DNA of 64,000 bases from Streptomyces bauhiniae. Lineage in GTDB: Bacteria; Actinomycetota; Actinomycetes; Streptomycetales; Streptomycetaceae. A program made the position numbers and the translations under genes. The stretch lies in assembly GCF_004784475.1 (NCBI RefSeq), contig NZ_SRRT01000001.1, positions 186,001 through 250,000 on the forward strand. Reading direction: 5' to 3'. How positions within the stretch are numbered: the first letter of the stretch is position 1; every line of letters begins with the position of its first letter. Shown here piece after piece: positions 1-9,317 of the stretch. The notes beneath the pieces were generated by a model that ran no database searches, was not told where the DNA came from, and saw nothing but the letters and a program-made list of their open reading frames with translations.

Positions 1-233
1 TGTCGCTGGCGCTTCCGCGCATCCGCGACTTCCGCGGCCTGTCCCCCAAGCAGTTCGACGGCCGTGGCAACTACACCTTCGGTCTCACGGAGCAGGTCAT
101 GTTCCACGAGATCGACCAGGACAAGATCGACCGCGTCCGGGGTATGGACATCACCGTGGTCACCACGGCGACCAACGACGCTGAGGGCCGCGCGCTCCTT
201 CGTCACCTCGGCTTCCCGTTCAAGGAGGCGTGA
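1..233 (+). CDS. rplE: Ribosomal protein uL5 (L5), 3' part only
   Basis: Only the C-terminal 76 or so residues are present; the gene enters from the left edge in the frame beginning at base 3 and ends at TGA 231-233. The visible part, from [12 protein letters not shown] to [10 protein letters not shown], is typical of uL5, the large-subunit protein that binds 5S rRNA. It lies 5 nt before rpsN, and its last codons carry the GGAGG that serves as the rpsN ribosome-binding site. This is the standard spc-operon order. Confidence 0.97.
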   Translation, partial: SLALPRIRDFRGLSPKQFDGRGNYTFGLTEQVMFHEIDQDKIDRVRGMDITVVTTATNDAEGRALLRHLGFPFKEA

Positions 234-238
234 GCGAG

Positions 239-424
239 ATGGCGAAGAAGGCTCTTATCGCTAAGGCTGCTCGCAAGCCCAAGTTCGGTGTGCGTGGCTA
301 CACGCGCTGCCAGCGCTGCGGCCGTCCGCACTCCGTGTACCGCAAGTTCGGCCTCTGCCGCGTGTGCCTTCGTGAGATGGCTCACCGTGGCGAGCTGCCG
401 GGCGTGACCAAGAGCTCCTGGTAA
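239..424 (+). CDS. rpsN: Ribosomal protein uS14, zinc-binding type
   Basis: 61 residues starting [14 protein letters not shown]. Two CxxC pairs (CQRC and CRVC) mark the short zinc-ribbon form of uS14, a small-subunit head protein. I chose the ATG at 239 because it gives the usual 61-residue protein and sits about 10 nt after a GGAGG. A GTG at 230 in the same frame would add only three residues. It is the second spc-operon gene in the window. Confidence 0.97.
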   Translation: MAKKALIAKAARKPKFGVRGYTRCQRCGRPHSVYRKFGLCRVCLREMAHRGELPGVTKSSW

Positions 425-636
425 TCCCCTTAAACAGGGATTCCTGAAGCTCTCGGTAAGCAACTGGGCCGACAGGGGCCCGCCCCCACATGCCGTAGGC
501 TTGCGGGGTCGGGCGTCTGTCGCGCCCGTACGACTTACTACGCCGTAGGTCCACCGCGCCGCACCCGTCCCGTCCCGGATCGGGGAGAGGGATGGCGCAC
601 CAGGAAACCCCGGCGAGAGAGGCCGAAGGCCAATTC
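425..636 (+). other. 212-nt gap between rpsN and rpsH
   Basis: This is unusually long for the inside of the spc operon. It holds no convincing ORF. A TAGGCT near 495 resembles a -10 element but has no good -35. Short GC-rich inverted repeats are present, and GGCC-GAA-GGCC (about 621-631) lies directly before the rpsH start, where it could affect ribosome access. A leader role for S8 feedback is conceivable by analogy with the E. coli spc operon but is not shown here. Confidence 0.4.
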
Positions 637-1035
637 ATGACCATGACTGATCCGATCGCAGACATGCTTACGCGTCTGCGGAACGCGAACTCGGCATACC
701 ACGACTCCGTGACGATGCCGTCCTCGAAGATCAAGTCTCACATCGCGGAGATCCTCCAGCAGGAGGGCTTCATCACGGGCTGGAAGGTCGAGGACGCCGA
801 GGTCGGCAAGAACCTCGTCCTGGAGCTGAAGTTCGGCCCCAACCGTGAGCGCTCCATCGCGGGGATCAAGCGCATCTCCAAGCCCGGTCTCCGGGTTTAC
901 GCGAAGTCCACCAACCTGCCGAAGGTGCTCGGCGGCCTGGGCGTGGCGATCATCTCCACGTCGCACGGTCTCCTCACCGACAAGCAGGCCGGCAAGAAGG
1001 GCGTGGGTGGGGAAGTCCTCGCCTACGTCTGGTAA
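637..1035 (+). CDS. rpsH: Ribosomal protein uS8
   Basis: 132 residues, start [16 protein letters not shown], end GGEVLAYVW. uS8 binds the central domain of 16S rRNA early in 30S assembly and in E. coli is the translational repressor of the spc operon. The start at 637 gives the normal family length; an upstream in-frame ATG at 592 would add 15 residues with no counterpart in other S8 proteins. rplF follows after 24 nt with a GGAGG-type site. Confidence 0.97.
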   Translation: MTMTDPIADMLTRLRNANSAYHDSVTMPSSKIKSHIAEILQQEGFITGWKVEDAEVGKNLVLELKFGPNRERSIAGIKRISKPGLRVYAKSTNLPKVLGGLGVAIISTSHGLLTDKQAGKKGVGGEVLAYVW

Positions 1036-1059
1036 CGGAAGGGAACGGAGGAAACAGCT

Positions 1060-1599
1060 ATGTCGCGTATTGGCAAGCTCCCCATCACGGTTCCCGCCGG
1101 CGTGGACGTCACCATCGACGGCCGTACGGTCGCGGTCAAGGGCCCCAAGGGCTCGCTGACCCACACCGTCGTCGCGCCGATCGACATCGTCAGGGATGAG
1201 GACGGCACCCTCGCGGTGACCCGTCCCAACGACGAGCGTCAGAACAAGGCCCTGCACGGCCTGTCCCGCACGCTGGTGGCGAACATGATCACCGGCGTGA
1301 CCCAGGGTTACGTGAAGAAGCTCGAGATCAGCGGTGTCGGTTACCGCGTCACGGCCAAGGGCTCGAACCTCGAGTTCGCGCTCGGCTACAGCCACCCGAT
1401 CGTCGTCGAGGCGCCCGAGGGCATCACCTTCAAGGTGGAGAGCCCGACCCGCTTCCAGGTCGAGGGCATCGACAAGCAGAAGGTCGGCGAGGTTGCGGCC
1501 AACATCCGCAAGCTGCGCAAGCCCGACCCGTACAAGGCCAAGGGTGTCAAGTACGAGGGCGAAGTCATCCGCCGCAAGGTCGGAAAGGCGGGTAAGTAA
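1060..1599 (+). CDS. rplF: Ribosomal protein uL6
   Basis: 179 residues beginning [15 protein letters not shown], with the L6 signature near the C-terminus ([15 protein letters not shown]). uL6 lies near the factor-binding centre of the 50S subunit. The length matches the bacterial family. It is separated from rplR by only 3 nt, so the two are probably translationally coupled. Confidence 0.98.
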   Translation: MSRIGKLPITVPAGVDVTIDGRTVAVKGPKGSLTHTVVAPIDIVRDEDGTLAVTRPNDERQNKALHGLSRTLVANMITGVTQGYVKKLEISGVGYRVTAKGSNLEFALGYSHPIVVEAPEGITFKVESPTRFQVEGIDKQKVGEVAANIRKLRKPDPYKAKGVKYEGEVIRRKVGKAGK

Positions 1600-1602
1600 G
1601 CC

Positions 1603-1986
1603 ATGGCATACGGACAGAAGATCCTCAAGGGCGACGCCTACAAGCGCGCCGCGATCAAGCGCCGCCACATCCGGATTCGCAAGAACATCTCCGGTACGGC
1701 GGAGCGTCCGCGTCTGGTCGTGACCCGCTCCAACCGTCACATCGTGGCGCAGGTGATCGACGACCTCAAGGGCCACACCCTGGCCTCCGCGTCCACGCTG
1801 GACGCGTCGGTCCGGAGCGGCGAGGGCGACAAGTCCGCGCAGGCCAAGCAGGTCGGCGCCCTGGTCGCCGAGCGTGCCAAGGCCGCCGGCGTCGAGGCTG
1901 TCGTGTTCGACCGTGGTGGCAACCAGTACGCCGGGCGCATCGCCGCCCTGGCGGACGCCGCCCGCGAAGCCGGACTGAAGTTCTGA
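1603..1986 (+). CDS. rplR: Ribosomal protein uL18
   Basis: 127 residues, start [16 protein letters not shown], end [10 protein letters not shown]. uL18 binds 5S rRNA with uL5 and uL25. The internal signature ([19 protein letters not shown]) is clear and the length is normal for actinobacteria. It follows rplF after 3 nt and precedes rpsE by 41 nt, with an AGAGAGGT ribosome-binding site before rpsE. Confidence 0.98.
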   Translation: MAYGQKILKGDAYKRAAIKRRHIRIRKNISGTAERPRLVVTRSNRHIVAQVIDDLKGHTLASASTLDASVRSGEGDKSAQAKQVGALVAERAKAAGVEAVVFDRGGNQYAGRIAALADAAREAGLKF

Positions 1987-2027
1987 TCCGGTTCCGTAGC
2001 TAGCGGAAACAGAGAGAGGTAATTCCA

Positions 2028-2633
2028 ATGGCTGGACCCCAGCGCCGCGGTGGCGGTGCCGGTGGCGGCGAGCGGCGGGACCGGAAGGGCCGTGACGGCG
2101 GCGCAGCCGCCGCCGAGAAGACCGCTTACGTTGAGCGCGTTGTCGCGATCAACCGTGTCGCCAAGGTTGTGAAGGGTGGTCGTCGCTTCAGCTTCACCGC
2201 GCTGGTCGTGGTGGGCGACGGTGACGGCACCGTGGGTGTCGGTTACGGCAAGGCCAAGGAGGTGCCGGCCGCCATCGCCAAGGGTGTTGAGGAGGCCAAG
2301 AAGCACTTCTTCAAGGTCCCCCGTATCCAGGGCACCATCCCGCACCCCATCCAGGGTGAGAAGGCTGCCGGCGTCGTGCTGCTCAAGCCCGCGTCCCCGG
2401 GTACCGGTGTTATCGCCGGTGGTCCGGTGCGTGCCGTGCTCGAGTGCGCCGGTATCCACGACATCCTGTCGAAGTCCCTGGGCTCCGACAACGCGATCAA
2501 CATCGTGCACGCCACCGTGGCGGCCCTCAAGGGCCTGCAGCGTCCCGAGGAGGTCGCGGCCCGCCGCGGTCTGCCGCTCGAGGACGTCGCCCCCGCGGCT
2601 CTGCTGCGTGCGCGTGCCGGGGCTGGTGCGTAA
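2028..2633 (+). CDS. rpsE: Ribosomal protein uS5
   Basis: 201 residues. The Gly/Arg-rich N-terminal extension ([20 protein letters not shown]) is typical of actinobacterial S5. The S5 double-stranded-RNA-binding fold starts near [14 protein letters not shown], and the C-terminal domain contains the conserved stretch around [14 protein letters not shown]5 helps set decoding accuracy and mRNA unwinding at the entry channel. Its stop overlaps the rpmD start as TAATG, implying tight translational coupling. Confidence 0.98.
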   Translation: MAGPQRRGGGAGGGERRDRKGRDGGAAAAEKTAYVERVVAINRVAKVVKGGRRFSFTALVVVGDGDGTVGVGYGKAKEVPAAIAKGVEEAKKHFFKVPRIQGTIPHPIQGEKAAGVVLLKPASPGTGVIAGGPVRAVLECAGIHDILSKSLGSDNAINIVHATVAALKGLQRPEEVAARRGLPLEDVAPAALLRARAGAGA

Positions 2634-2815
2634 TGGCGCAGCTCAAGATCACGCAGGTCAAGTCCTACATCGGCAGCAAGCAGAACCACCGTGACACCCT
2701 GCGTTCCCTTGGTCTCAAGGGGATCAACACGCAGGTCGTCAAGGAGGACCGCCCCGAGTTCCGCGGCATGGTGCACACCGTCCGCCACCTCGTGACGGTC
2801 GAGGAGGTCGACTGA
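2633..2815 (+). CDS. rpmD: Ribosomal protein uL30
   Basis: 60 residues, [14 protein letters not shown] to VTVEEVD. The ATG at 2633 overlaps the rpsE stop by one base. uL30 is a small 50S protein present in most bacteria. Length and position between rpsE and rplO fit the standard spc order. A longer frame that begins inside rpsE is not the gene. Confidence 0.97.
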   Translation: MAQLKITQVKSYIGSKQNHRDTLRSLGLKGINTQVVKEDRPEFRGMVHTVRHLVTVEEVD

Positions 2816-2817
2816 TC

Positions 2818-3273
2818 ATGGCGGAGCAGAACCCGCTCAAGATCCACAACCTCCGTCCGGCCCCCGGCGCCAAGACCGCGAAGACCCGTGTCGGTCGTGG
2901 TGAGGCGTCGAAGGGTAAGACGGCCGGTCGTGGTACCAAGGGCACGAAGGCCCGTTACCAGGTTCCGGAGCGCTTCGAGGGTGGCCAGATGCCCCTCCAC
3001 ATGCGTCTCCCGAAGCTCAAGGGCTTCAAGAACCCGTTCAAGACCGAGTTCCAGGTCGTGAACCTCGAGAAGCTGGCCGCGCTCTACCCCGAGGGTGGCG
3101 AGGTCACCGTCGAGGGTCTGGTGGCCAAGGGTGCCGTTCGCAAGAACAGCCTCGTCAAGGTCCTGGGCCAGGGCGAGATCTCCGTGGCGCTGCAGGTGAC
3201 GGTCGACGCCGTCTCCGGTTCCGCCAAGGAGAAGATCACCGCTGCCGGCGGTACGGTCACCGAGCTGGTCTGA
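2818..3273 (+). CDS. rplO: Ribosomal protein uL15
   Basis: 151 residues beginning [18 protein letters not shown], with the Gly/Lys/Arg-rich N-terminal arm ([17 protein letters not shown]) that reaches into the 50S core and an ordinary C-terminal globular domain. It starts 2 nt after rpmD and is the last gene before a strong hairpin that separates it from secY. Confidence 0.98.
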   Translation: MAEQNPLKIHNLRPAPGAKTAKTRVGRGEASKGKTAGRGTKGTKARYQVPERFEGGQMPLHMRLPKLKGFKNPFKTEFQVVNLEKLAALYPEGGEVTVEGLVAKGAVRKNSLVKVLGQGEISVALQVTVDAVSGSAKEKITAAGGTVTELV

Positions 3274-3311
3274 GGCCCTCACGGGTCCCTCAAGGTCACT
3301 CGATGACGTAG

Positions 3312-3360
3312 ACGATCCCGACCGGGGATACCCCACAATGGGGTATCCCCGGTTGGTCGT
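3312..3360 (+). terminator. Strong hairpin between rplO and secY
   Basis: Bases 3322-3335 pair perfectly with 3339-3352 (14 bp, three-base loop), and flanking ACGA at 3312-3315 can pair with TCGT at 3357-3360. No T-run follows, but Streptomyces terminators often lack one. It may end or attenuate rplO transcription, leaving secY to its own promoter or to readthrough. Confidence 0.7.
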
Positions 3361-3474
3361 TCCTAGGGGGGCGGTGTCGCCGGTAAGGTGGCCAGCGCTG
3401 TTCCCTTCCACTTATTCGTCGAACCTCTAGACCGTCACCCTTGACGCAGTTGCGCGGGGGTCGCAGGAGGCACC

Positions 3475-4788
3475 GTGCTCACCGCGTTCGCCCGGGCGTT
3501 CAGGACGCCCGACCTGCGCAAGAAGCTGCTCTTCACGCTGGGCATCATCGTGGTCTACCGGGTCGGTACCCACATCCCGATCCCCGGCGTCAATTACAAG
3601 GCCGTCCAGACCTGCGTGACCGAGGCCTCCGGCAACCAGGGCCTGTTCGGTCTGGTCAACATGTTCAGTGGTGGAGCGCTGCTCCAGATCACGATCTTCG
3701 CCCTCGGCATCATGCCGTACATCACGGCGAGCATCATCCTTCAGCTCCTCACCGTGGTGATCCCGCGGCTGGAGGCCCTCAAGAAGGAGGGTCAGTCCGG
3801 CACCGCGAAGATCACGCAGTACACCCGCTATCTGACCGTGGCGCTCGCCATCCTGCAGGGCACCGGCCTGGTGGCCACCGCCCGCAGCGGCGCGCTGTTC
3901 AGCGGCTGCACGGTCGCCGGGAACATCGTCCCGGACCAGGCGATCTTCACCACGATCACCATGGTGATCTGCATGACCGCCGGTACGGCGCTGGTGATGT
4001 GGCTCGGTGAGCTGATCACCGACCGCGGCATCGGCAACGGCATGTCGATCCTGATGTTCATCTCGATCGCCGCGACCTTCCCGTCCGCGCTGTGGGCCAT
4101 CAAGAAGCAGGGCACGCTGGCCGGCGGCTGGATCGAGTTCGGCACCGTCATCCTGGTCGGCCTGGTCATGGTCGCGCTCGTCGTCTTCGTGGAGCAGGCC
4201 CAGCGCCGCATCCCGGTGCAGTACGCGAAGCGCATGATCGGCCGCCGGTCCTACGGGGGTACGTCGACGTACATCCCGCTGAAGGTCAACCAGGCCGGTG
4301 TGATCCCGGTCATCTTCGCCTCGTCGCTGCTCTACATCCCGGCGCTGATCGCGCAGTTCGCCGGCGGCGACTCGGGCTGGAAGCGCTGGATCACGGCGAA
4401 CCTGACCAAGGGCGACCACCCGATCTACATCTCGCTGTACTTCCTTCTCATCGTGTTCTTCGCGTTCTTCTACGTGGCGATCTCCTTCAACCCCGAGGAA
4501 GTCGCCGACAACATGAAGAAGTATGGTGGCTTCATTCCGGGTATCCGGGCAGGCCGGCCGACCGCTGAGTACCTGAGTTACGTACTCAACCGGATCACCT
4601 GGCCGGGCTCGCTGTATCTGGGTCTGATCGCTCTCGTACCGACGATGGCGTTGGTGGGCTTCGGAGCAAGTCAGAACTTCCCCTTCGGCGGGACCAGCAT
4701 CCTGATCATCGTGGGTGTCGGTCTTGAGACGGTGAAGCAGATCGAGAGCCAGCTCCAGCAGCGCAATTACGAAGGGTTCCTCCGCTGA
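3475..4788 (+). CDS. secY: Protein translocase channel subunit SecY
   Basis: 437 residues. SecY is the ten-helix core channel of the general secretion system in the plasma membrane, acting with SecE, SecG and SecA. The start MLTAFARAFRTPDLRKK (GTG at 3475) is preceded by GCAGGAGG. SecY hallmarks are present, including the PIPGVN plug-region motif and the cytosolic loop with QRRIPVQYAKR. The 201-nt gap upstream holds a strong hairpin. Downstream the TGA overlaps the adk ATG by one base, so the two are coupled. Confidence 0.98.
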   Translation: MLTAFARAFRTPDLRKKLLFTLGIIVVYRVGTHIPIPGVNYKAVQTCVTEASGNQGLFGLVNMFSGGALLQITIFALGIMPYITASIILQLLTVVIPRLEALKKEGQSGTAKITQYTRYLTVALAILQGTGLVATARSGALFSGCTVAGNIVPDQAIFTTITMVICMTAGTALVMWLGELITDRGIGNGMSILMFISIAATFPSALWAIKKQGTLAGGWIEFGTVILVGLVMVALVVFVEQAQRRIPVQYAKRMIGRRSYGGTSTYIPLKVNQAGVIPVIFASSLLYIPALIAQFAGGDSGWKRWITANLTKGDHPIYISLYFLLIVFFAFFYVAISFNPEEVADNMKKYGGFIPGIRAGRPTAEYLSYVLNRITWPGSLYLGLIALVPTMALVGFGASQNFPFGGTSILIIVGVGLETVKQIESQLQQRNYEGFLR

Positions 4789-5453
4789 TGCGTATCGTCC
4801 TCGTCGGGCCGCCGGGTGCCGGTAAGGGAACGCAAGCCGTCCGTCTCGCCGAGAAGCTGGGCGTACCGCACATCTCCACGGGCGACCTGTTCCGCGCCAA
4901 CATCTCTCGGCAGACGGAGCTGGGCAAGCTGGCCAAGTCCTACATGGACGCGGGGAACCTCGTCCCGGACGAGGTCACCATCGCCATGGCCAAGGACCGC
5001 ATGGAGCAGCCGGACGCCGAGAACGGCTTCCTGCTCGACGGCTTCCCGCGCAACGTCTCCCAGGCCGAGGCGCTGGACGAGCTGCTGCAGGGCGAGGGCA
5101 TCAAGCTGGACGCCGTCCTGGACCTGGAGGTCCCGGAGGAAGAGGTCGTCAAGCGGATCGCCGGCCGGCGCATCTGCCGCAACGACTCCTCGCACGTCTT
5201 CCACGTGACGTACAGCCCGCCGAAGAAGGAGGGCGTCTGCGACGTCTGCGGCGGCGAGCTGTACCAGCGCGACGACGACTCCGAGGACACCGTCCGCAAG
5301 CGGCTCGAGGTCTACCACACGCAGACCGAGCCGATCATCGACTACTACAAGGCGCAGGGGCTCGTCGTGACGATCTCCTCGCTGGGCCCGGTGGACGAGA
5401 TCACCAAGCGGGCGCTGGAGGCTCTCAAGCGCGAGAAGGCCGGCAGCGAGTAA
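4788..5453 (+). CDS. adk: Adenylate kinase
   Basis: 221 residues. It interconverts ATP + AMP and 2 ADP in the cytoplasm. The P-loop GPPGAGKGTQA is at residues 7-17, followed by the AMP-binding segment (STGDLFRANI) and the DGFPRN motif. The LID has CRNDSSH followed later by CDVC, a mixed Cys/His set that may hold a metal. Length matches the long-LID bacterial form. Its start overlaps the secY stop, the usual secY-adk pairing. Confidence 0.97.
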   Translation: MRIVLVGPPGAGKGTQAVRLAEKLGVPHISTGDLFRANISRQTELGKLAKSYMDAGNLVPDEVTIAMAKDRMEQPDAENGFLLDGFPRNVSQAEALDELLQGEGIKLDAVLDLEVPEEEVVKRIAGRRICRNDSSHVFHVTYSPPKKEGVCDVCGGELYQRDDDSEDTVRKRLEVYHTQTEPIIDYYKAQGLVVTISSLGPVDEITKRALEALKREKAGSE

Positions 5454-5470
5454 GACCCCCGGTCCTTCCC

Positions 5471-5501
5471 GGCCGCGGTGCCCGACCAGGGCGCCGCGGC
5501 C
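5471..5501 (+). terminator. Hairpin after adk
   Basis: Bases 5471-5483 pair with 5489-5501 around a five-base loop, with one G.T wobble. No T-run. The GC-rich 13-bp stem lies 18 nt after the adk stop and 57 nt before map, suiting a terminator or attenuator between the two genes. Confidence 0.65.
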
Positions 5502-5557
5502 GTAGTGTTGTGCAGGTAACCCAGTCGGTGACGAGTGACGGAGAGCGCAGGCCCCCC

Positions 5558-6394
5558 ATGGTGCAGATCAAGACCCCCGAGCAGATCGCGAAGATGCGGG
5601 CGGCGGGCCTGGTCGTCGCCGCGATCCACGCGGCCACCCGCGAGGCGGCGGTGCCCGGCGCGACCACCAAGGACCTGGACGACGTGGCGCGCAAGGTGCT
5701 GGACGAGCACGGCGCGAAGTCGAACTTCCTCGGGTACGGCGGGTTCCCCGCGACCATCTGCACGTCGGTCAACGACGTGGTGGTGCACGGCATCCCCTCC
5801 GAGAAAGTCGTCCTGAACGACGGCGACATCATCTCCATCGACTGCGGCGCGATCGTGGACGGCTGGCACGGGGACGCGGCCTACACCGCGTTCGTCGGCT
5901 CGGGGCACGCCCCGGAGCTGGTCGAGCTGTCGCGGGTGACCGAGGAGTCGATGTGGGCGGGGATCGCCGCGATGAAGCTGGGCAACCGGCTGGTCGACAT
6001 CTCCCGCGCGATCGAGACGTACATCCGCCGGCAGCCGAAGCCGGGCGGCGGCAAGTACGGCATCGTCGAGGACTACGGCGGCCACGGCATCGGCACCGAG
6101 ATGCACATGGACCCGCACCTGCTGAACTACGTCGAGCGGCGCCGCGGCAAGGGCCCCAAGCTGGTCCCCGGCTTCTGCCTCGCCATCGAGCCCATGGTCT
6201 CCCTCGGCACCCCCCGCACGAAGGTCCTCGAGGACGACTGGACCGTCATCACCACGGACGGCACCTGGTCCTCCCACTGGGAACACTCGGTAGCCCTCAC
6301 CGACCAGGGCCCCTTGGTCCTGACGGCCCCGGACGGCGGCAAGGCCAAGCTGGCGGAGTACGGCGTGACGGCCGCTCCTGATCCGCTGGCATAA
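5558..6394 (+). CDS. map: Methionine aminopeptidase, type I
   Basis: 278 residues. It removes the initiator Met from nascent proteins in the cytoplasm. M24 metal ligands are visible: the D in SIDCGAIVDGWHGDAA, the second D in the same motif, the H in GHGIGTEMH, and E residues in IEPM and in the C-terminal WEHSVAL. The ATG at 5558 gives the standard MVQIKTPEQIAKM start; an upstream in-frame start would add 16 atypical residues. Its place among translation genes is conserved. Confidence 0.96.
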   Translation: MVQIKTPEQIAKMRAAGLVVAAIHAATREAAVPGATTKDLDDVARKVLDEHGAKSNFLGYGGFPATICTSVNDVVVHGIPSEKVVLNDGDIISIDCGAIVDGWHGDAAYTAFVGSGHAPELVELSRVTEESMWAGIAAMKLGNRLVDISRAIETYIRRQPKPGGGKYGIVEDYGGHGIGTEMHMDPHLLNYVERRRGKGPKLVPGFCLAIEPMVSLGTPRTKVLEDDWTVITTDGTWSSHWEHSVALTDQGPLVLTAPDGGKAKLAEYGVTAAPDPLA

Positions 6395-6460
6395 CTGCCC
6401 GCATAACGATCAGTGGTATGGGGCAGAATTCTTCGATTCGTTTTTCCGGGTGGGCTGACG

Positions 6461-6466
6461 TAGACT
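6461..6466 (+). promoter_or_regulatory. Candidate -10 element upstream of infA
   Basis: TAGACT lies in the 164-nt gap between map and infA, with a weak TTCGTT-like -35 about 18 nt upstream. TAGACT is a common HrdB-type -10 in Streptomyces. It would give a leader of roughly 85 nt. The weak -35 makes this tentative. Confidence 0.45.
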
Positions 6467-6558
6467 GACTCGTCGGCTCTCGTGCACCCGCATGTCCGCA
6501 TGCGCCCGTAAGGGATCGCGGGGGAGTCGATCAAGGTAGTCGATTCGAAGGGCGAAGC

Positions 6559-6780
6559 GTGGCCAAGAAGCAAGGTGCCATCGAGATCGAGGGCACTGTC
6601 GTCGAGTCTCTGCCGAACGCCATGTTCAAGGTCGAGCTCCAGAACGGCCACCAGGTCCTGGCACACATCAGCGGCAAGATGCGTATGCACTACATCCGTA
6701 TCCTCCCTGACGACCGGGTCGTGGTGGAGCTGTCTCCGTACGACCTGACGCGTGGCCGGATCGTCTACCGGTACAAGTAG
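6559..6780 (+). CDS. infA: Translation initiation factor IF-1
   Basis: 73 residues, GTG start at 6559, beginning [16 protein letters not shown]. It is a single S1/OB-fold domain that binds the 30S A site during initiation. The length and the C-terminal [12 protein letters not shown] are nearly invariant in bacteria. It is the first gene after a probable internal promoter and is followed by rpmJ. Confidence 0.98.
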   Translation: MAKKQGAIEIEGTVVESLPNAMFKVELQNGHQVLAHISGKMRMHYIRILPDDRVVVELSPYDLTRGRIVYRYK

Positions 6781-6840
6781 ATCTTGCCCGAGTCCCGGTT
6801 TCCGCCGGGGCGATGGCACTGACCCGGAGAACCTCACCCC

Positions 6841-6954
6841 ATGAAGGTCAAGCCGAGCGTCAAGAAGATCTGCGACAAGTGCAGGGTGATCCGCCGTCAC
6901 GGCCGGGTCATGGTCATCTGCGACAACCCGCGCCACAAGCAGCGCCAGGGCTGA
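6841..6954 (+). CDS. rpmJ: Ribosomal protein bL36, zinc-binding form
   Basis: 37 residues starting [14 protein letters not shown] and ending RHKQRQG. Zinc ligands C11, C14, C27 and H32 are all present, so this is the zinc-dependent (C+) version; a C- paralogue, if any, would be elsewhere. The ATG at 6841 is just after CCTCACCCC with no strong Shine-Dalgarno. It lies between infA and rpsM as in most bacteria. Confidence 0.96.
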   Translation: MKVKPSVKKICDKCRVIRRHGRVMVICDNPRHKQRQG

Positions 6955-7142
6955 CGCACGGCCGAACCCTCTGCACTCCTCGCAGAGTTTCGCGCGACGC
7001 AAGCTGAATTTGTTCATACGCAGAGCCCGAGCCAACCAGCTCGACACCCTCGGTCGGAGGCCGAGGACCCGGTTCGTACCTCGTACGGCGGCCGGGACCC
7101 GGCTCTGTGGAAGACCTCCGAAGAATCACCAGGAGCCATTGA

Positions 7143-7523
7143 ATGGCACGCGTTTCCGGTGTTGACATCCCGCGCGAAAAGCGCGTGGAGGTCGCCCTCA
7201 CCTACGTGTTCGGCATCGGCCGGACCCTCTCCCAGGAGACGCTGGCTGCGACCGGCGTCGACCCGAACACCCGCGTCCGCGACCTGAGCGAAGAGCAGCT
7301 CGTCGCGATCCGCGAGTACGTGGACAACAACATCAAGACCGAGGGTGACCTCCGTCGCGAGATCCAGGCCGACATCCGCCGCAAGGTCGAGATCGGTTGC
7401 TACCAGGGTCTCCGTCACCGTCGCGGCCTGCCCGTCCGCGGTCAGCGCACCAGCACCAACGCCCGCACCCGCAAGGGCCCGCGTCGCGCCATCGCCGGCA
7501 AGAAGAAGCCGGGCAAGAAGTAG
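7143..7523 (+). CDS. rpsM: Ribosomal protein uS13
   Basis: 126 residues, start [18 protein letters not shown], with the S13 signature ([18 protein letters not shown]) and a basic C-terminal tail (GKKKPGKK). uS13 sits at the head of the 30S subunit and contacts P-site tRNA. The 188-nt region before it contains an AGGAG site 10 nt from the ATG but no obvious promoter. Confidence 0.98.
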   Translation: MARVSGVDIPREKRVEVALTYVFGIGRTLSQETLAATGVDPNTRVRDLSEEQLVAIREYVDNNIKTEGDLRREIQADIRRKVEIGCYQGLRHRRGLPVRGQRTSTNARTRKGPRRAIAGKKKPGKK

Positions 7524-7594
7524 TCCTCAGCGGACAACGCTTCATCAGCGGTCTTCGCCTGTAGGACCGACCACCTCCCCGTAGGAGTTTGTAG

Positions 7595-7999
7595 ATGCCC
7601 CCCAAGGGTCGTCAGGGCGCTGCCAAGAAGGTGCGCCGCAAGGAAAAGAAGAACGTCGCTCACGGCCACGCGCACATCAAGAGCACGTTCAACAACACGA
7701 TCGTCTCGATCACGGACCCGTCCGGCAACGTGATCTCCTGGGCCTCCGCCGGCCACGTCGGCTTCAAGGGTTCCCGGAAGTCGACGCCGTTCGCCGCGCA
7801 GATGGCCGCCGAGTCGGCTGCCCGCCGCGCCCAGGAGCACGGCATGCGCAAGGTCGACGTGTTCGTCAAGGGTCCGGGTTCCGGTCGTGAGACCGCCATC
7901 CGCTCCCTGCAGGCCACGGGCCTCGAGGTCGGCTCCATCCAGGACGTCACCCCGACCCCGCACAACGGCTGCCGCCCGCCGAAGCGCCGCCGCGTCTGA
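7595..7999 (+). CDS. rpsK: Ribosomal protein uS11
   Basis: 134 residues, beginning [19 protein letters not shown] and ending [13 protein letters not shown]. The core ([12 protein letters not shown]) is strongly conserved. uS11 lines the mRNA exit region of the 30S platform. A GTAGGAG site precedes the ATG. A 127-nt interval with a hairpin separates it from rpoA; no rpsD lies between them, as expected for Streptomyces. Confidence 0.98.
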   Translation: MPPKGRQGAAKKVRRKEKKNVAHGHAHIKSTFNNTIVSITDPSGNVISWASAGHVGFKGSRKSTPFAAQMAAESAARRAQEHGMRKVDVFVKGPGSGRETAIRSLQATGLEVGSIQDVTPTPHNGCRPPKRRRV

Positions 8000-8032
8000 C
8001 GCACAGCGCTCCGCTGCTGGTCTAGCGGTTCC

Positions 8033-8064
8033 GGGCGGTACGGCTCTTTCGGGCCGTGCCGCCC
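8033..8064 (+). terminator. Hairpin between rpsK and rpoA
   Basis: Bases 8033-8044 pair with 8053-8064 (12 bp with one T.G wobble, eight-base loop). It may be a partial terminator or processing site that adjusts rpoA expression relative to the ribosomal protein genes. Confidence 0.55.
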
Positions 8065-8126
8065 GTACCCTTGCAGTACCAAGTCGGGCGTCAAATAGCG
8101 GGCGCCCCTGACTGAAGGATTCACAC

Positions 8127-9149
8127 ATGCTGATCGCTCAGCGTCCCTCGTTGACCGAAGAGGTCGTCGACGAGTTCCGCTCCCGGTTCGTGATCGAGCC
8201 GCTGGAGCCGGGCTTCGGTTACACCCTCGGCAACTCCCTCCGCCGTACCCTCCTCTCCTCGATCCCCGGTGCCGCTGTCACCAGCATCCGGATCGACGGT
8301 GTCCTGCACGAGTTCACCACCGTGCCGGGCGTCAAGGAGGACGTCACCGACCTGATCCTCAACATCAAGCAGTTGGTCGTCTCCTCGGAGCACGACGAGC
8401 CGGTCGTGATGTACCTGCGCAAGCAGGGCCCGGGTCTGGTCACCGCCGCCGACATCGCGCCCCCGGCCGGTGTCGAGGTGCACAACCCCGACCTCGTCCT
8501 CGCCACGCTCAACGGCAAGGGCAAGCTGGAGATGGAGCTGACCGTCGAGCGCGGTCGCGGCTACGTCTCCGCCGTGCAGAACAAGCAGGTGGGCCAGGAG
8601 ATCGGCCGTATCCCGGTCGACTCCATCTACTCGCCGGTTCTCAAGGTCACGTACAAGGTCGAGGCCACGCGTGTCGAGCAGCGCACCGACTTCGACAAGC
8701 TGATCGTCGACGTCGAGACCAAGCAGGCGATGCGTCCGCGTGACGCCATGGCCTCCGCCGGTAAGACGCTGGTCGAGCTGTTCGGTCTCGCGCGCGAGCT
8801 GAACATCGACGCCGAGGGCATCGACATGGGTCCGTCCCCGACGGACGCTGCGCTGGCGGCGGACCTGGCTCTTCCCATCGAGGAGCTCGAGCTGACCGTT
8901 CGGTCGTACAACTGCCTCAAGCGTGAGGGCATCCACTCCGTGGGTGAGCTGGTCGCCCGCTCCGAGGCCGATCTGCTCGACATCCGTAACTTCGGTGCGA
9001 AGTCGATCGACGAGGTCAAGGCGAAGCTGGCCGGTATGGGTCTGGCGCTCAAGGACTCGCCTCCCGGGTTCGACCCGACCGCCGCCGCCGACGCGTTCGG
9101 TGCCGATGACGACGCTGACGCCGGTTTCGTGGAGACCGAGCAGTACTGA
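8127..9149 (+). CDS. rpoA: RNA polymerase alpha subunit
   Basis: 340 residues. The N-terminal domain (dimerisation and beta/beta' assembly) runs from [17 protein letters not shown] and includes the [17 protein letters not shown] signature. The C-terminal domain (about residues 245-315) has the helix-hairpin-helix region [15 protein letters not shown] that contacts UP elements and activators. The tail is acidic ([14 protein letters not shown]). Length is normal for Streptomyces. rplQ follows after a 168-nt gap that holds a dispersed repeat. Confidence 0.98.
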   Translation: MLIAQRPSLTEEVVDEFRSRFVIEPLEPGFGYTLGNSLRRTLLSSIPGAAVTSIRIDGVLHEFTTVPGVKEDVTDLILNIKQLVVSSEHDEPVVMYLRKQGPGLVTAADIAPPAGVEVHNPDLVLATLNGKGKLEMELTVERGRGYVSAVQNKQVGQEIGRIPVDSIYSPVLKVTYKVEATRVEQRTDFDKLIVDVETKQAMRPRDAMASAGKTLVELFGLARELNIDAEGIDMGPSPTDAALAADLALPIEELELTVRSYNCLKREGIHSVGELVARSEADLLDIRNFGAKSIDEVKAKLAGMGLALKDSPPGFDPTAAADAFGADDDADAGFVETEQY

Positions 9150-9160
9150 TTCGGCTACCG

Positions 9161-9208
9161 GTCCGTCGTGGCTGGTCGCGCAGTTCCCCGCGCCCCTTTG
9201 GGGCGCGG
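9161..9208 (+). repeat. Dispersed Streptomyces intergenic repeat with hairpin
   Basis: The sequence GTCGCGCAGTTCCCCGCGCC followed by a GGGGCGCG arm is a motif I recognise from many Streptomyces intergenic regions. The 3' half forms a perfect 9-bp stem (9188-9196 with 9200-9208, loop TTT). It lies between rpoA and rplQ. Whether it ends transcription, stabilises mRNA or is a passive repeat is not known from this sequence. Confidence 0.65.
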
Positions 9209-9317
9209 ACCACTCCGAGCATCTGAAAAGTTGCCCGGATCTCCGACAGGCGACCGCCTGCTCGGATACTGACTCCGGTACCTGACACGGCCGGGGCAGA
9301 CACTTAGGAGAAACATC

